Source: Planctomycetota bacterium (GTDB taxonomy: Bacteria > Planctomycetota > Phycisphaerae > Phycisphaerales > Phycisphaeraceae). Taken from it: a stretch of DNA of 64,000 nucleotides. The notes beneath the pieces were generated by a model that saw only the letters and a program-made list of their open reading frames with translations, did not search any database and had not been told where the DNA came from. The position numbers were made by a program, and so were the translations under genes. The stretch covers positions 1-64,000 of the forward strand of contig JAPLMQ010000307.1 in NCBI GenBank assembly GCA_026386955.1. The letters run 5' to 3'. How positions within the stretch are numbered: position 1 is the first letter of the stretch; each line of letters begins with the position of its first letter. Positions 9,263-18,117 of this stretch are shown one piece after another.

Positions 9263-10456
9263 ATGAAGATCACCGCCGTCGAACCCATCCTCCTCAAGGG
9301 CCAGCAGACCTATCAATCCAGCGCCTCGGGCGCGGAGGCGACCGACAACGGCGATTGGCAACTGCTCGTGCGCGTGCAGACCGACGAGGGGCTGTCGGGC
9401 TGGTCCGACGTCGAGACGCTCGCGACCGTCGCGGTGCCGATCATCAAGGGGCCGGGCATGAGCGTGCTGGGCTTCAAGTGCCTCTCGGAGCTGCTGGTCG
9501 GGGAGGACCCGCTCGACGTCGAGCGGCTGTGGGAGACGCTCTACATCGGCAGCGCCTACTACGGCAGGCGGGGCGTGGTGATGCATTGCATCTCGGCGAT
9601 CGACAACTGCCTCTGGTCCATCCGGGCCCAAGCGGCCAACCTGCCGCTCTGCCAGTTGCTCGGCGGCCGGCGGCGCGAGCGCGTGACCGCCTACGCCTCG
9701 ACGCTCTTCCGCGAGACGCCCAAGGCCACCGCCGAGGCGGCTCGCGTCTACGTCGACAAGGGGTTCAGCGCGGTGAAGTTCGGCTGGGGCGTCTTCGGGG
9801 AGGATGCCGGGCTCGATCTGGAGATCCTCGCCGCCGCCCGCGAGGCCCTCGGGCCTGACCGGCACCTGCTGGTCGACCCCGGCTGGTATCCCGCGGGCTG
9901 GAAGAACCCGCGGGCGTGGCGGCCGCGCAGCCTCGCGCAGAACATCGCGCTCGTGCAGAGGCTCGCGCCGTTCAAGGTCGGGTGGTGCGAGGACTTCATC
10001 CACCCCGAGCGCTTCGACGAGTACGCGATGGTCCGCAAGGAAAGCCCCGTCCCGATCGCCGCGGGCGAACAGGTCGCCACGGCGTGGGAGTTCGAGCGCT
10101 TCATCAGCCCCACCGACGAGACGCGCCGCTGCGTCGACGTCATCCAGCCCGACCTGTCGCGCTGCGGCGGGCTGAGCGTCGCCCTGCAGGTCGCCCGCAT
10201 GGCCGAGCGGGCCAACATCGAGCTCGTCCCCCACTCCTGGCTGACCGACCTGCTCACCGCCTACAGCCTGCACCTGATCGCCACGCTCCCGCGGGCGCCC
10301 TTCGTGGAGTTCAACGTCAGCCAGAGCGAGCTGACCCGCGGCGTCTGCGGCGGGCAGCTCAAGCTCGAGCCGGGCGGGACGGTGGCGATCCCCACCGGCT
10401 CCGGCGCGGGCGTGACCGTCGACGAGGAATTTGTGCGGAAGCATCAGGTGGCGTGA
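9263..10456 (+). CDS. mandelate racemase/muconate-lactonizing enzyme (enolase superfamily) sugar-acid dehydratase-like
   Basis: This 397-residue enzyme of the MR/MLE group has an N-terminal lid and a TIM-barrel domain. Metal ligands are visible as Asp205 (LLVDPGW), Glu243 (WCEDFIHPE) and Glu269 (AAGEQ). His324 in VPHSW fits the general base found in D-galactonate/gluconate dehydratase-type members, and Lys is present in AVKFGW. It most likely dehydrates a sugar acid or uronic-acid derivative; the exact substrate cannot be assigned. It stands alone between the exporter operon and the GspE-like gene. No signal peptide is seen, so it is cytoplasmic. Confidence 0.85.
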   Translation: MKITAVEPILLKGQQTYQSSASGAEATDNGDWQLLVRVQTDEGLSGWSDVETLATVAVPIIKGPGMSVLGFKCLSELLVGEDPLDVERLWETLYIGSAYYGRRGVVMHCISAIDNCLWSIRAQAANLPLCQLLGGRRRERVTAYASTLFRETPKATAEAARVYVDKGFSAVKFGWGVFGEDAGLDLEILAAAREALGPDRHLLVDPGWYPAGWKNPRAWRPRSLAQNIALVQRLAPFKVGWCEDFIHPERFDEYAMVRKESPVPIAAGEQVATAWEFERFISPTDETRRCVDVIQPDLSRCGGLSVALQVARMAERANIELVPHSWLTDLLTAYSLHLIATLPRAPFVEFNVSQSELTRGVCGGQLKLEPGGTVAIPTGSGAGVTVDEEFVRKHQVA

Positions 10457-10714
10457 GCCCGGCGAAACGAGGCTGCGGGCGCCCGCCCGGTTTGCGGATT
10501 GCCGCTGGCGGTCTAAGATTCACGTCTGAAGGCCCCGGCCCACCGGCGGGGTCGATGCAGGTCGCGGGGCGTTGGCGTGCGTGTCGCGATCAGTCGCAGA
10601 ATCACGGCCCGGGGAGTGCCCCTTGGGGGGTTCCTTGGTGCCCAGCCCGGGCGAGGCGTGACGCCCGGCAGACCGTGGCATTGAACCACTCGCCCCGCGG
10701 ACCTTGCCTGGACC

Positions 10715-12385
10715 ATGGCCCACCATCTCGCCATCGCAGCCGCCACGACCTTCCTGATGAGCCCCTACAAGCCGATCCTCTTTGGGATCGTGCTGGCGTT
10801 CTGGGCCCGCGCCGCCGGCCAGATCGACCAAGACCTGGCCGACAACCACCTCAAGCAGAAGCTCTGGAACACGGTCCACCTGGCCGCCGCCTTCGTCGCC
10901 TTCGGGCTCTGGCTGGTGATCCCCTACTTCTGGCTGGGCCTGCCCGTCGCGATGCTGATCCTCGCCGGCACGCTGGTGGTCTACATCCTGTACCGCAATC
11001 CGAAGGTCCATGAGACCCAGCGGTGGACGTTGGCCTCGATCGGGAGCTTCGCCAAGGGCTTCGCGGGCGACCGCGTGGCGCGCCACGACGCCAAAGCCCA
11101 GAAGCACCAGGCCGTGCGGCTCTTCGGCCCCGACGGCAAGCCCGGCCACGCCCCCGAGCCCGACAGCCCCCAGGCCGACGCCCAGGCGGCGATGGAGGAG
11201 ATGTTCGTCTTCGCCGCGGAGCGCCACGCCCAACGGATCGAACTGCTCGTCGAGCCGACGCAGACCGCGGTTAACATCCTGGTCGACGGCGTGAAATACG
11301 CGCAGAAAAACCTCGAGGCGAAGCTCGGGCTGGGCGTGGTCGACTTCCTCAAGGCCAACGCCGGCATGGATGTCGCCGACCGGCGCAAGCGCCAGACCGG
11401 GAACCTCCACATCGAGATCCCGCCCCACCCCAAGCGGGTCGTCCCGCTGGTCACCTCCGGCTCCACCCGCGGGGTCAACCTCACCGTCATCTTCGACCGC
11501 GGCCCCGAAAAGGTCACCCCGCTGGACGACCTTGGCCTGCTCGAGGTCCAGAAGCAGTGCCTCATCAAGGGGCTCGACGCCCAGAACCGCGTCGTGATCG
11601 TCTCCGCGCCTTCCATGCAAGGCCTGACGACCACGCTCTACAGCCTCATCAGCCGGCACGACCCCTACACCTCCAGCGTCGTGTCGTTGGAGGAGGACTC
11701 CCCCTTCGACCTCGAGGGCGTCAAGCACACGAAGGTCGACGCCTCGCTCGACGCGGCCGCGTTCAACCAGAAGCTCAAGAGCATGGTCCTGCAGGACCCG
11801 CAGGTGCTCTACCTGGGCAAGATCCCCGACCCGCAGACGGTCAAGCAGGTGGTCGACAGCGCGGCCAACATCCGCTTCTACGTCGGGCTCAGGCAGGAAG
11901 ACACCTTCGCGGCGCTCAAGGGCTGGATCAAGGCGGTGGGCGACCCGAAGGCCGCGGCCGACTCGCTGACGGTGATCGTCGCCCAGCGGCTGGTGCGCCG
12001 GCTCTGCATGCACTGCCGCCTGGCCTACAAGCCGGACCCCGAGGTGCTCCGCAAGCTCAACCTCACCGCGAGCAAGGTCACGACGCTCTACAAGCAGTCG
12101 GGCCAGGTGCTCGTGAAGGACAAGGCCGAGCCCTGCCCGCAGTGCATGGGCCTGGGCTTCCGCGGGCGGCTGCCGGTGTTCGAGGTGATGGTGCTCGACG
12201 ACGAGGCCCGCGCCTTGGTGGCGGCGGGGCAGTTCGAGCAGCTCCGCGCGAGCCTGCGCAAACAGAAGATGCTCTGGATGCAGGAGGCCGCGCTCGCCCG
12301 CGCCGTCGAAGGCGTCACCACCGTCAACGAGATCCTCCGCGCGATGTCCAAGGAAGAAGCCCCCAAACCCAAGGAGAAGGCCTGA
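10715..12385 (+). CDS. GspE/PilB-like secretion ATPase homologue with inactivated nucleotide-binding motifs
   Basis: The 556-residue protein starts with two transmembrane segments (about residues 20-95), followed by a region aligning with type II secretion/type IV pilus ATPases. It keeps the fold landmarks: a TTTLYSLI helix, FVGLR-type strand motifs, an IVAQRLVRRLC segment, and the zinc-binding cysteine pairs C431/C434 and C474/C477. The P-loop, normally GPTGSGKTT, reads APSMQGLTT with Leu304 in place of Lys. The Walker B segment reads LQDPQVLYLGKIPD with Lys369 in place of the catalytic Glu. ATP hydrolysis is therefore unlikely. A start at the second Met (10757) is possible. The next gene is the CvpA-like protein 51 bases downstream. 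Confidence 0.8.
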   Translation: MAHHLAIAAATTFLMSPYKPILFGIVLAFWARAAGQIDQDLADNHLKQKLWNTVHLAAAFVAFGLWLVIPYFWLGLPVAMLILAGTLVVYILYRNPKVHETQRWTLASIGSFAKGFAGDRVARHDAKAQKHQAVRLFGPDGKPGHAPEPDSPQADAQAAMEEMFVFAAERHAQRIELLVEPTQTAVNILVDGVKYAQKNLEAKLGLGVVDFLKANAGMDVADRRKRQTGNLHIEIPPHPKRVVPLVTSGSTRGVNLTVIFDRGPEKVTPLDDLGLLEVQKQCLIKGLDAQNRVVIVSAPSMQGLTTTLYSLISRHDPYTSSVVSLEEDSPFDLEGVKHTKVDASLDAAAFNQKLKSMVLQDPQVLYLGKIPDPQTVKQVVDSAANIRFYVGLRQEDTFAALKGWIKAVGDPKAAADSLTVIVAQRLVRRLCMHCRLAYKPDPEVLRKLNLTASKVTTLYKQSGQVLVKDKAEPCPQCMGLGFRGRLPVFEVMVLDDEARALVAAGQFEQLRASLRKQKMLWMQEAALARAVEGVTTVNEILRAMSKEEAPKPKEKA

Positions 12386-12436
12386 CGCCGCCCGCGGCCT
12401 CGCGCACGGCCGCGTCCACGACCTCAGCCCATCGCC

Positions 12437-14191
12437 ATGTTCTTCAACCTCCTCTTGGCCGCGTTCCTGATCTTCATGGCCTACTGGTGGGCCCTCCAGG
12501 GTCTCTACAGCGGGCTGCTCCATCTCCTGGTCACCGTCCTCGCGGCGGCGATGGCGTTCGCGTTCTGGGAACCCATCTCCATGGGATTCCTGGTCAAGGT
12601 CATGTACCCCTACGCATGGGGCGTCGGGCTCATCCTCCCCTTCTTCTTCTACCTGCTCTGCTTCCGCGTCTTCCTCGACAAATTCGCCCCGCGCGACCTT
12701 TTGGTCTTCCCCGCGGCCGACTACCTTGGCGGCGGGTTCACCGGGCTCCTCGCCGGCTACGTCTCCGCGGGCATCCTCACCATCGGGCTGGGCTTCCTCC
12801 CGCTTTCGTCCGACATCCTCAACTACCAGCCGTTCAGCATCGACTCCACCGGGCAGGTCATCGAGAACCCCCCGGGCGACCTCTGGGTCAAGGTCGACAC
12901 GCACACCGCCGACTTCTTCTCCTTCATCTCCGACGGGTCGTTCGGCACGCCCAACTCCCTGAGGCGGTACCAGCCCGACTTGGCCACGCAGGCCTCGCTC
13001 CACCGCATGGGGGCGGGATATGACCCCAACGCGTCGGTCACCGCCGTGCCTGAGAGCATCGAGGTCACCGCCGCGCTGGCCTGCCCTTCGCCGGTCAACT
13101 TCATCGACGACCGGATCACCGACACGATCCTGAAGGCCAAGGTCGCAGGCGGGGAGAACATCCGCACGCAGGGGTACAAGCTCGTCGCGGTGAGCACGAC
13201 CTGGAAATCCGAGCCGCGCGGGACGTACGACTCCGACCAGGCCCTGCGCGTCTACAGCACCCAGATCCGCCTGGCGACTTTCGCCACGCACGACGAAGAC
13301 CCTGCTGTCGCGCTCACCGCCCCCGTCGGCTACACCAAGGAGGACACCCAGAGCGCGACCAAGGACCGCACCTTCACGGCCTTCAAGGACGACAAGGCCG
13401 CCATCTTCAGCTCCACCAAGACGACGCTCCTGACCTGGCTCTTCCTCATCCCCAACGACCGCAGCGCCCAATACATCCTGATCCGTCATCTCCGTTTCCC
13501 CCTTCCGGGCGACGTCAAGGACGACAAGGACGCGATCAAGCTCGCGGCCGGACACCTTCCGGGCTTCCTGAGCATCCCCGACGATCCCACCGTCAAGCCT
13601 CCCGAAGCCGAGCCGGGCAAGACCCCCGACGGACCGACCGACGTCAAGCCCGACTTCCGCGTTGGCCGATCGGCCGGCACGATCGCGGAGAACATCGCCA
13701 TCACCGACACCCTGCCCCAGGCGTTCAGCAAGAACCTCGCGGCGGGGTTCACCACGAACGACAACCGCCTCGTGTCGGGCACCGGGGACATCGGCGTGGC
13801 GGAAGGCCTCTCCAAGGCCACGGCGATCGACAGGATCGAACTGCCCTCGCACCAAGTCTCCGTCCGCGCCAAGGTCGCCCGCGAACAAGCCCAATCGGTC
13901 CTGGGGGCCGCAGTCTCCACCGCGGCCGCGCTCAACGCCGTCTACCTGCAGGACGCCGGCGGCGAGCAGTACTTCGTCGTCGGCTACGTCCTGCTCCGCA
14001 GCGACCGCACCCAGCGCGTCCACATCAACCTCGACGCCCCGCTGAGATCCTCCAAGGAATTGCCGGTGCGCGAGATGAAGGGCGGGGACTCCCTGTTCCT
14101 CTACTTCGCCGTCCCCAAGGGCACGAAGCTCACCGAGTTCCACATCGGTCCCAAGACGTTCCAGGCCTTCGACCTCGCAGTCCCCAAGTGA
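12437..14191 (+). CDS. membrane protein with CvpA-like N-terminal domain
   Basis: This 584-residue protein has four hydrophobic spans in residues 1-120 that resemble the colicin V production (CvpA) family: a short first helix, then LVTVLAAAMAFAFW, a charged loop FLDKFAP, and a glycine-rich GGGFTGLLAGYVSAGILTIG. The remaining ~450 residues are soluble and presumably extracytoplasmic, without recognised motifs. It is probably co-transcribed with the GspE-like gene upstream and just precedes murD (73 bases). The function is unknown; CvpA proteins are linked to envelope processes. Confidence 0.6.
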   Translation: MFFNLLLAAFLIFMAYWWALQGLYSGLLHLLVTVLAAAMAFAFWEPISMGFLVKVMYPYAWGVGLILPFFFYLLCFRVFLDKFAPRDLLVFPAADYLGGGFTGLLAGYVSAGILTIGLGFLPLSSDILNYQPFSIDSTGQVIENPPGDLWVKVDTHTADFFSFISDGSFGTPNSLRRYQPDLATQASLHRMGAGYDPNASVTAVPESIEVTAALACPSPVNFIDDRITDTILKAKVAGGENIRTQGYKLVAVSTTWKSEPRGTYDSDQALRVYSTQIRLATFATHDEDPAVALTAPVGYTKEDTQSATKDRTFTAFKDDKAAIFSSTKTTLLTWLFLIPNDRSAQYILIRHLRFPLPGDVKDDKDAIKLAAGHLPGFLSIPDDPTVKPPEAEPGKTPDGPTDVKPDFRVGRSAGTIAENIAITDTLPQAFSKNLAAGFTTNDNRLVSGTGDIGVAEGLSKATAIDRIELPSHQVSVRAKVAREQAQSVLGAAVSTAAALNAVYLQDAGGEQYFVVGYVLLRSDRTQRVHINLDAPLRSSKELPVREMKGGDSLFLYFAVPKGTKLTEFHIGPKTFQAFDLAVPK

Positions 14192-14263
14192 TTTCGGGGC
14201 ATGGCTCCCGGGTGGCTGCGCCGTGCATTGCCGGGGCGCCCGCCCGCCCCAGCCGATCCGATC

Positions 14264-15733
14264 ATGCGTGAGCTCTCCTCCAAGCGCGTCGTCGTCATGG
14301 GCCTGGGCCGGTTCGGCGGCGGGGTGGGCGTCAGCCGGTTCCTCGCCTCGCGCGGGGCCCGCGTGCTCGTCACCGATCAGGCGCCCGCCGACGACCTGCG
14401 GGGGAGCCTCGCCAAGCTCGCCGGGCTGCCGATCGACTACCGGCTGGGTGAGCATCGCGCCGACGACTTCGCGTCCGCCGACTTGGTCGTCATCAACCCC
14501 GCAGTCGACCCGCGGAACAACCCGTTCATCCAGGCCGCGGTCGCCGCCGGCGTCCCGCTCACCAGCGAGATCCGCCTGCTCATCGACCATTTGCCGGACC
14601 GCGGGCGCAGGCGCACCATCGGCATCACCGGCTCGGCGGGGAAGTCGACCACCACCGCGATGATCGGGCACATCCTCAACGCCCGCCTCCGCGCCGGGGC
14701 GCTGTCCGGCGCGGAGGCCGTCCACATCGGGGGCAACCTCGGCGGCTCGCTGTTGGACCGCATCGACACCATCGCGCCATGCGACTGGGTCGTCCTCGAG
14801 CTCTCCAGCTTCATGCTCGAGGGCATGGCCGACGACACGTGGTCGCCCCACGTCGCCGTCGTCACAAACCTCGCTCCCAATCACCTCGACCGCCACGGTA
14901 CGCTCGCTGAATACGCCGCCGCGAAGCAGGTCATCCTCGAGCACCAAACCCCGCACGACGTCGCCATCCTCGGCCCGCTCCCGCGAGGGCTCTTCCACCC
15001 GCGCACTGCGCAGGTCAAATGGCTCGAGACCTGGTCGAACCTCGTGGGCAAGCTGGAGATCCCCCTGTTGATCCCCGGCGAGCACAACCAACTCAACGCC
15101 CGCGCGGCAATCGAGGCCGTAGGCCCGGCGGGCGTCGATCGCCACGATGCCGCCGCGGCGCTGGCCGACTTCCCAGGCCTCCCCCACCGACTGCAGTTCG
15201 TCTGCGAGCACGGCGGCGAGGGTGGCGTCCGCTACTACAACGATTCCAAGGCCACCACGCCTGAGGCCGCGGAACTCGCGCTGCGGGCGTTTCCCCCCGG
15301 CGTCGTCCACATCATTCTTGGCGGGTACGACAAGGGCAGCGACCTGGCCCCGCTCGCCCGCTTCGCCTCGCGCCATTGCCGGGCGATCTACACCCTGGGC
15401 GTCACCGGCCCCGCGATCGCCGCCGCAGCGGCCGCGCCGGAACTCGATGCCGCGAGCGTCCACGGCCCGAGCGTTGACGTCCCCTCCTGCGGGGCCGCCG
15501 GCTGGGGCCCCGACGACCGCGCGAAGGTCGTTCCCTGCAAGAATCTCGATGAGGCGATCGCCCACGCAGCCGGTTCCGCCCGCCGCGGGGAGGTGGTGCT
15601 GCTCAGCCCCGCCTGCGCGAGCTGGGACCAATTCGAGAACTTCGAACGCCGCGGCGCGGCCTTCGTCGAGGCAATCCTGAAGTACACGGGTGAGGGTTGC
15701 CCGTCGCCGCTCCCGGGGGCGGGGGTGGGGTGA
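14264..15733 (+). CDS. murD: UDP-N-acetylmuramoyl-L-alanine--D-glutamate ligase
   Basis: This cytoplasmic peptidoglycan precursor enzyme adds D-Glu to UDP-MurNAc-L-Ala. It has 489 residues. The N-terminal Rossmann region reads VVVMGLGRFGGGVGVS, the ATP-binding loop is GITGSAGKSTTT (a variant of the usual GTNGKST), LELSSFMLE is the middle-domain motif, and DHLDR-like NHLDRHG and YYNDSKATTPEA are the C-terminal MurD signatures. I chose the ATG at 14264 because the Rossmann strand begins ten residues later; an in-frame ATG at 14201 would add 21 unconserved residues. Confidence 0.93.
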   Translation: MRELSSKRVVVMGLGRFGGGVGVSRFLASRGARVLVTDQAPADDLRGSLAKLAGLPIDYRLGEHRADDFASADLVVINPAVDPRNNPFIQAAVAAGVPLTSEIRLLIDHLPDRGRRRTIGITGSAGKSTTTAMIGHILNARLRAGALSGAEAVHIGGNLGGSLLDRIDTIAPCDWVVLELSSFMLEGMADDTWSPHVAVVTNLAPNHLDRHGTLAEYAAAKQVILEHQTPHDVAILGPLPRGLFHPRTAQVKWLETWSNLVGKLEIPLLIPGEHNQLNARAAIEAVGPAGVDRHDAAAALADFPGLPHRLQFVCEHGGEGGVRYYNDSKATTPEAAELALRAFPPGVVHIILGGYDKGSDLAPLARFASRHCRAIYTLGVTGPAIAAAAAAPELDAASVHGPSVDVPSCGAAGWGPDDRAKVVPCKNLDEAIAHAAGSARRGEVVLLSPACASWDQFENFERRGAAFVEAILKYTGEGCPSPLPGAGVG

Positions 15734-15784
15734 ACGTCGGCGCGCACCGGTGCCCCCGGGCGCTTGCCGCGTTCCATCGCAGAT

Positions 15785-16249
15785 TCAGATCTTCTTCATC
15801 AGTGTCGCCATCTCGATGGCGGCGAGCATGGCCTTGCCGCCTTGGTTGCCCAGCTTGGCGCCTGCCCGGTCGATGGCTTGTTCGAGCGTGTCGGCGGTGA
15901 TCACGCCGAAGATCACGGGGACGCCCGTCTGCAGCGCGACCTGGCCAATGCCCTTGGCGGCCTCGCCCGCGACGTAGTCATAATGATCGGTCTGCCCGCG
16001 GATCACACAGCCTAGGCAGATGACCGCGTCGTGCTTGCCGCTCTTGGCGAGCTTCTGGGCGGCGACGGGCAGCTCGAAGCTCCCGGGGACGTGGACGACG
16101 GTGAGCTTGTCGCCGTTGCCGCCCTGCCTGCGGTGCGTCTCGACCGCGCCGTCGAGCAGCCGGCCGGTGATGAAGTCGTTGAACCGGCTGACCACGATCG
16201 CGATGCGGGCGTCGCCGGGGAGAAGTTCGCCTTCGATGCGTGAAACCAT
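15785..16249 (-). CDS. ribH: 6,7-dimethyl-8-ribityllumazine synthase
   Basis: This is the penultimate enzyme of riboflavin synthesis, which condenses a ribitylaminouracil with dihydroxybutanone phosphate. The 154-residue protein has all lumazine synthase landmarks: VSRFNDFITGRLLDGA, VPGSFELPVAA, the conserved CLGCVIRGQTDH loop with the catalytic His, and PVIFGVITADTLEQAIDRAG. Start Met at 16249 (MVSRIEGEL) is preferred over an upstream in-frame ATG (16288), which adds 13 atypical residues. It lies downstream of glnK but is separated from it by a terminator-like palindrome (16310-16339). ribD is 27 kb away, so the riboflavin genes are scattered. Confidence 0.95.
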   Translation of the reverse strand: MVSRIEGELLPGDARIAIVVSRFNDFITGRLLDGAVETHRRQGGNGDKLTVVHVPGSFELPVAAQKLAKSGKHDAVICLGCVIRGQTDHYDYVAGEAAKGIGQVALQTGVPVIFGVITADTLEQAIDRAGAKLGNQGGKAMLAAIEMATLMKKI

Positions 16250-16309
16250 AGTCGTTGATTCTACCTTGGAGCCTCGGAGAGGACACATGAGGAGACGTAC
16301 GCGCGCAAA

Positions 16310-16339
16310 AAGGGTGGGCAGCTTGAGCTGCCCACCCTT
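16310..16339 (-). terminator. rho-independent terminator of amtB-glnK (palindrome family, copy 1)
   Basis: A perfect 14-bp inverted repeat (AAGGGTGGGCAGCT, then its complement) with a 2-nt centre is followed on the minus strand by TTTTTGCGCG. It sits between the glnK stop and ribH. It belongs to a palindrome family with further copies at 44611, 47817 and 51165. Confidence 0.75.
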
Positions 16340-16375
16340 GAGGAAGATCGGGTTTTTCAGGCTTTCACTGAACGA

Positions 16376-16735
16376 TCAGGCCTTCACGGCGACGGGCGTC
16401 ACCGCGGCGGTGTCCTTTTCGCTGGTGCGGATGCGATAGACGCTCTCAACGGGGATGACGAAGATCTTGCCGTCGCCGACCTCGCCGGTCTTGGCGGCGG
16501 AGAGGATCGACTGGACGGTGGGATCGACGAAGTGGTCGGAGACGCCGATCTCGATGCGGATCTTCTCCTGCAGCTCCATCTTGACGGTGGTGCCGCGGTA
16601 GGTCTCGACGTTCTCGGTCTCGCCGCCGTGGCCACGGACGTGCGAGACGCTGACGCCGCGCACCTCGGCCTTGTAGAGCGACTTGAGGACGTCGTTGAGC
16701 TTGTCGGGGCGGATGATGGCGACGATGAGCTTCAT
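16376..16735 (-). CDS. glnK: PII-family nitrogen regulator (GlnK-like) lacking the uridylylation tyrosine
   Basis: This 119-residue trimeric PII signal protein would bind ATP/ADP and 2-oxoglutarate and dock on the ammonium channel. It begins MKLIVAIIRPDKLNDV and has the C-loop element GDGKIFVIPVE and YRIRT. In the T-loop (residues 37-55) Tyr46, Arg47 and Gly48 are kept, but residue 51, the Tyr that is uridylylated in proteobacteria, is Val, and residue 49 is Thr. Control by uridylylation is therefore excluded; effector binding alone, or modification of Thr49, remains possible. Its ATG overlaps the amtB stop by one base (16735), which indicates translational coupling with the transporter it should regulate. 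Confidence 0.93.
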   Translation of the reverse strand: MKLIVAIIRPDKLNDVLKSLYKAEVRGVSVSHVRGHGGETENVETYRGTTVKMELQEKIRIEIGVSDHFVDPTVQSILSAAKTGEVGDGKIFVIPVESVYRIRTSEKDTAAVTPVAVKA

Positions 16736-18117
16736 TAGCGGGCTCCAATGGTGCTGGGGGAAGCGGCCGGGGTGGAGGTGGACTCGTTTTCGAGGATGAG
16801 GACGGCGCCTTCGCCGTTGGAGTAAGCCTCTTCGCCGTGGTCGACGACGTCAAGGCCAACGCCCTGCTGGGCGTCGGTGGCCTTCAGGGGCAGGAGGAAG
16901 CCGATGATCTTGATGAGGATGAAGGAGACGACGAGGCTGTAGACGAGGGTGCCCACGATGGCCTCGGCCTGGATGAGGAGCTGGCCGGGGTTGCCGTTGA
17001 GGAGGCCCTTGTTGCCGGCGCCGCCCCAGGTCTCATCGGCGAAGACGCCGGTGAGGAGGGCGCCGGTGATGCCGCCCAAGCCGTGGGCCGCGAAGACGTC
17101 GAGCGAGTCGTCGAGGCTGGTCTTGGCGCGGATGATGATGGCGAAGTAGCTGGGGAAGGCGGCGATCAGGCCCACGGCCATGGCGGAGGTGGGGGAGAGG
17201 AAGCCGGCGGCGGGGGTGATGGCGACGAGACCGACGACGATGCCGGTGCCGCAGCCCACGCCGGTGACCTTGCCGGTGCGGAGGAGGTCAAGGAGGGTCC
17301 AGGCGACCATGGTGGCGCAGGGGGCGAGCATGGTGTTGGTGAAGGCGGTGGCGGCGGAGGCGTTGGACGCCAAGGCGCTGCCGCCGTTGAAGCCGAACCA
17401 GCCGAACCACAGGGCACCGGCGCCCAGAAGGACGAGCGGGACGTTGTGGGGCAGGAGGGCCTGGCGGCCGAAGTCCTTGCGCTTGCCGACGACGATGGCG
17501 GCGACGAGGGCGGCCGCGGCGGCGTTGATGTGGACGACGGTGCCGCCGGCGAAGTCAAGGGCGCCGATGCCCGGGGCCGCGCCGGCCCAACCACCACCCC
17601 AGACCCAGTGGCAGACGGGGGCGTAGACGACGATGCTCCAGAGGGTGATGAAGGCGACGTAGGCACCGAAGCGCATGCGCTCGATGATGGCGCCGGAGAT
17701 CAGGGCGGCGGTGATGATGGCGAAGGTCGCTTGGTAGGCCATGAAGAGGACGTGGGGGATGGTGGTGCCGACCTTGGGGTCGGTGCCGATGGTCTGGAGG
17801 AAGGCCCAGGAGAGGCCGCCGATGAACTTGTTGCCGTCGCTGAAGGCGAGGCTATAACCCACCAGTGCCCAGGCGACGCCGACGAAGCCCATGGCGATGA
17901 AGCTCATCATCATGGTATTGAGCATGTTCTTCGAGCGGGCCAAGCCGCCGTAGAAGAAAGCCAGCGCGGGGGTCATGAAGAGGACCAGCGCGGTGGAGAC
18001 GAGCATCCACGCGGTGTCCGCGGGGTTGACCACAGGGACCACCGCGGGTGCGGTGGTCGGCGGGTTTTCCACCTGAGCAAGAATGCTCAGGCCCGAAGAG
18101 AGAAGATCAAACGACAT
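16735..18117 (-). CDS. amtB: ammonium transporter
   Basis: This Amt/Rh-family ammonium channel of 460 residues sits in the inner membrane. An N-terminal hydrophobic/leader-like stretch precedes the first conserved helix (AFFYGGLARSKN). The pore-lining twin histidines are present in DFAGGTVVHI and in FAAHGLGGITGALLTG. The C-terminal tail after GVGLDVVDHGEEAY is the usual PII-docking region. Start at 18117 is supported by GGAGG five bases upstream; a longer frame to 18204 has no such site. The glnK gene follows with a 1-base overlap. A near-consensus sigma-54 promoter lies at 18308-18323. Confidence 0.95.
   Translation of the reverse strand: MSFDLLSSGLSILAQVENPPTTAPAVVPVVNPADTAWMLVSTALVLFMTPALAFFYGGLARSKNMLNTMMMSFIAMGFVGVAWALVGYSLAFSDGNKFIGGLSWAFLQTIGTDPKVGTTIPHVLFMAYQATFAIITAALISGAIIERMRFGAYVAFITLWSIVVYAPVCHWVWGGGWAGAAPGIGALDFAGGTVVHINAAAAALVAAIVVGKRKDFGRQALLPHNVPLVLLGAGALWFGWFGFNGGSALASNASAATAFTNTMLAPCATMVAWTLLDLLRTGKVTGVGCGTGIVVGLVAITPAAGFLSPTSAMAVGLIAAFPSYFAIIIRAKTSLDDSLDVFAAHGLGGITGALLTGVFADETWGGAGNKGLLNGNPGQLLIQAEAIVGTLVYSLVVSFILIKIIGFLLPLKATDAQQGVGLDVVDHGEEAYSNGEGAVLILENESTSTPAASPSTIGAR

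Noticed and set aside
10457-10714. Possible structured RNA upstream of the GspE-like gene
   Set aside because: The GC-rich sequence can fold, but no recognisable SRP, 6S, RNase P or riboswitch core was found.
10520-15631. Very long open frame (1703 codons) on the minus strand across the GspE-like, CvpA-like and murD genes
   Set aside because: It runs antisense to three genes with clear family motifs and is rich in Arg/Gly/Asp/Val from reversed high-GC codons. It is a composition shadow.
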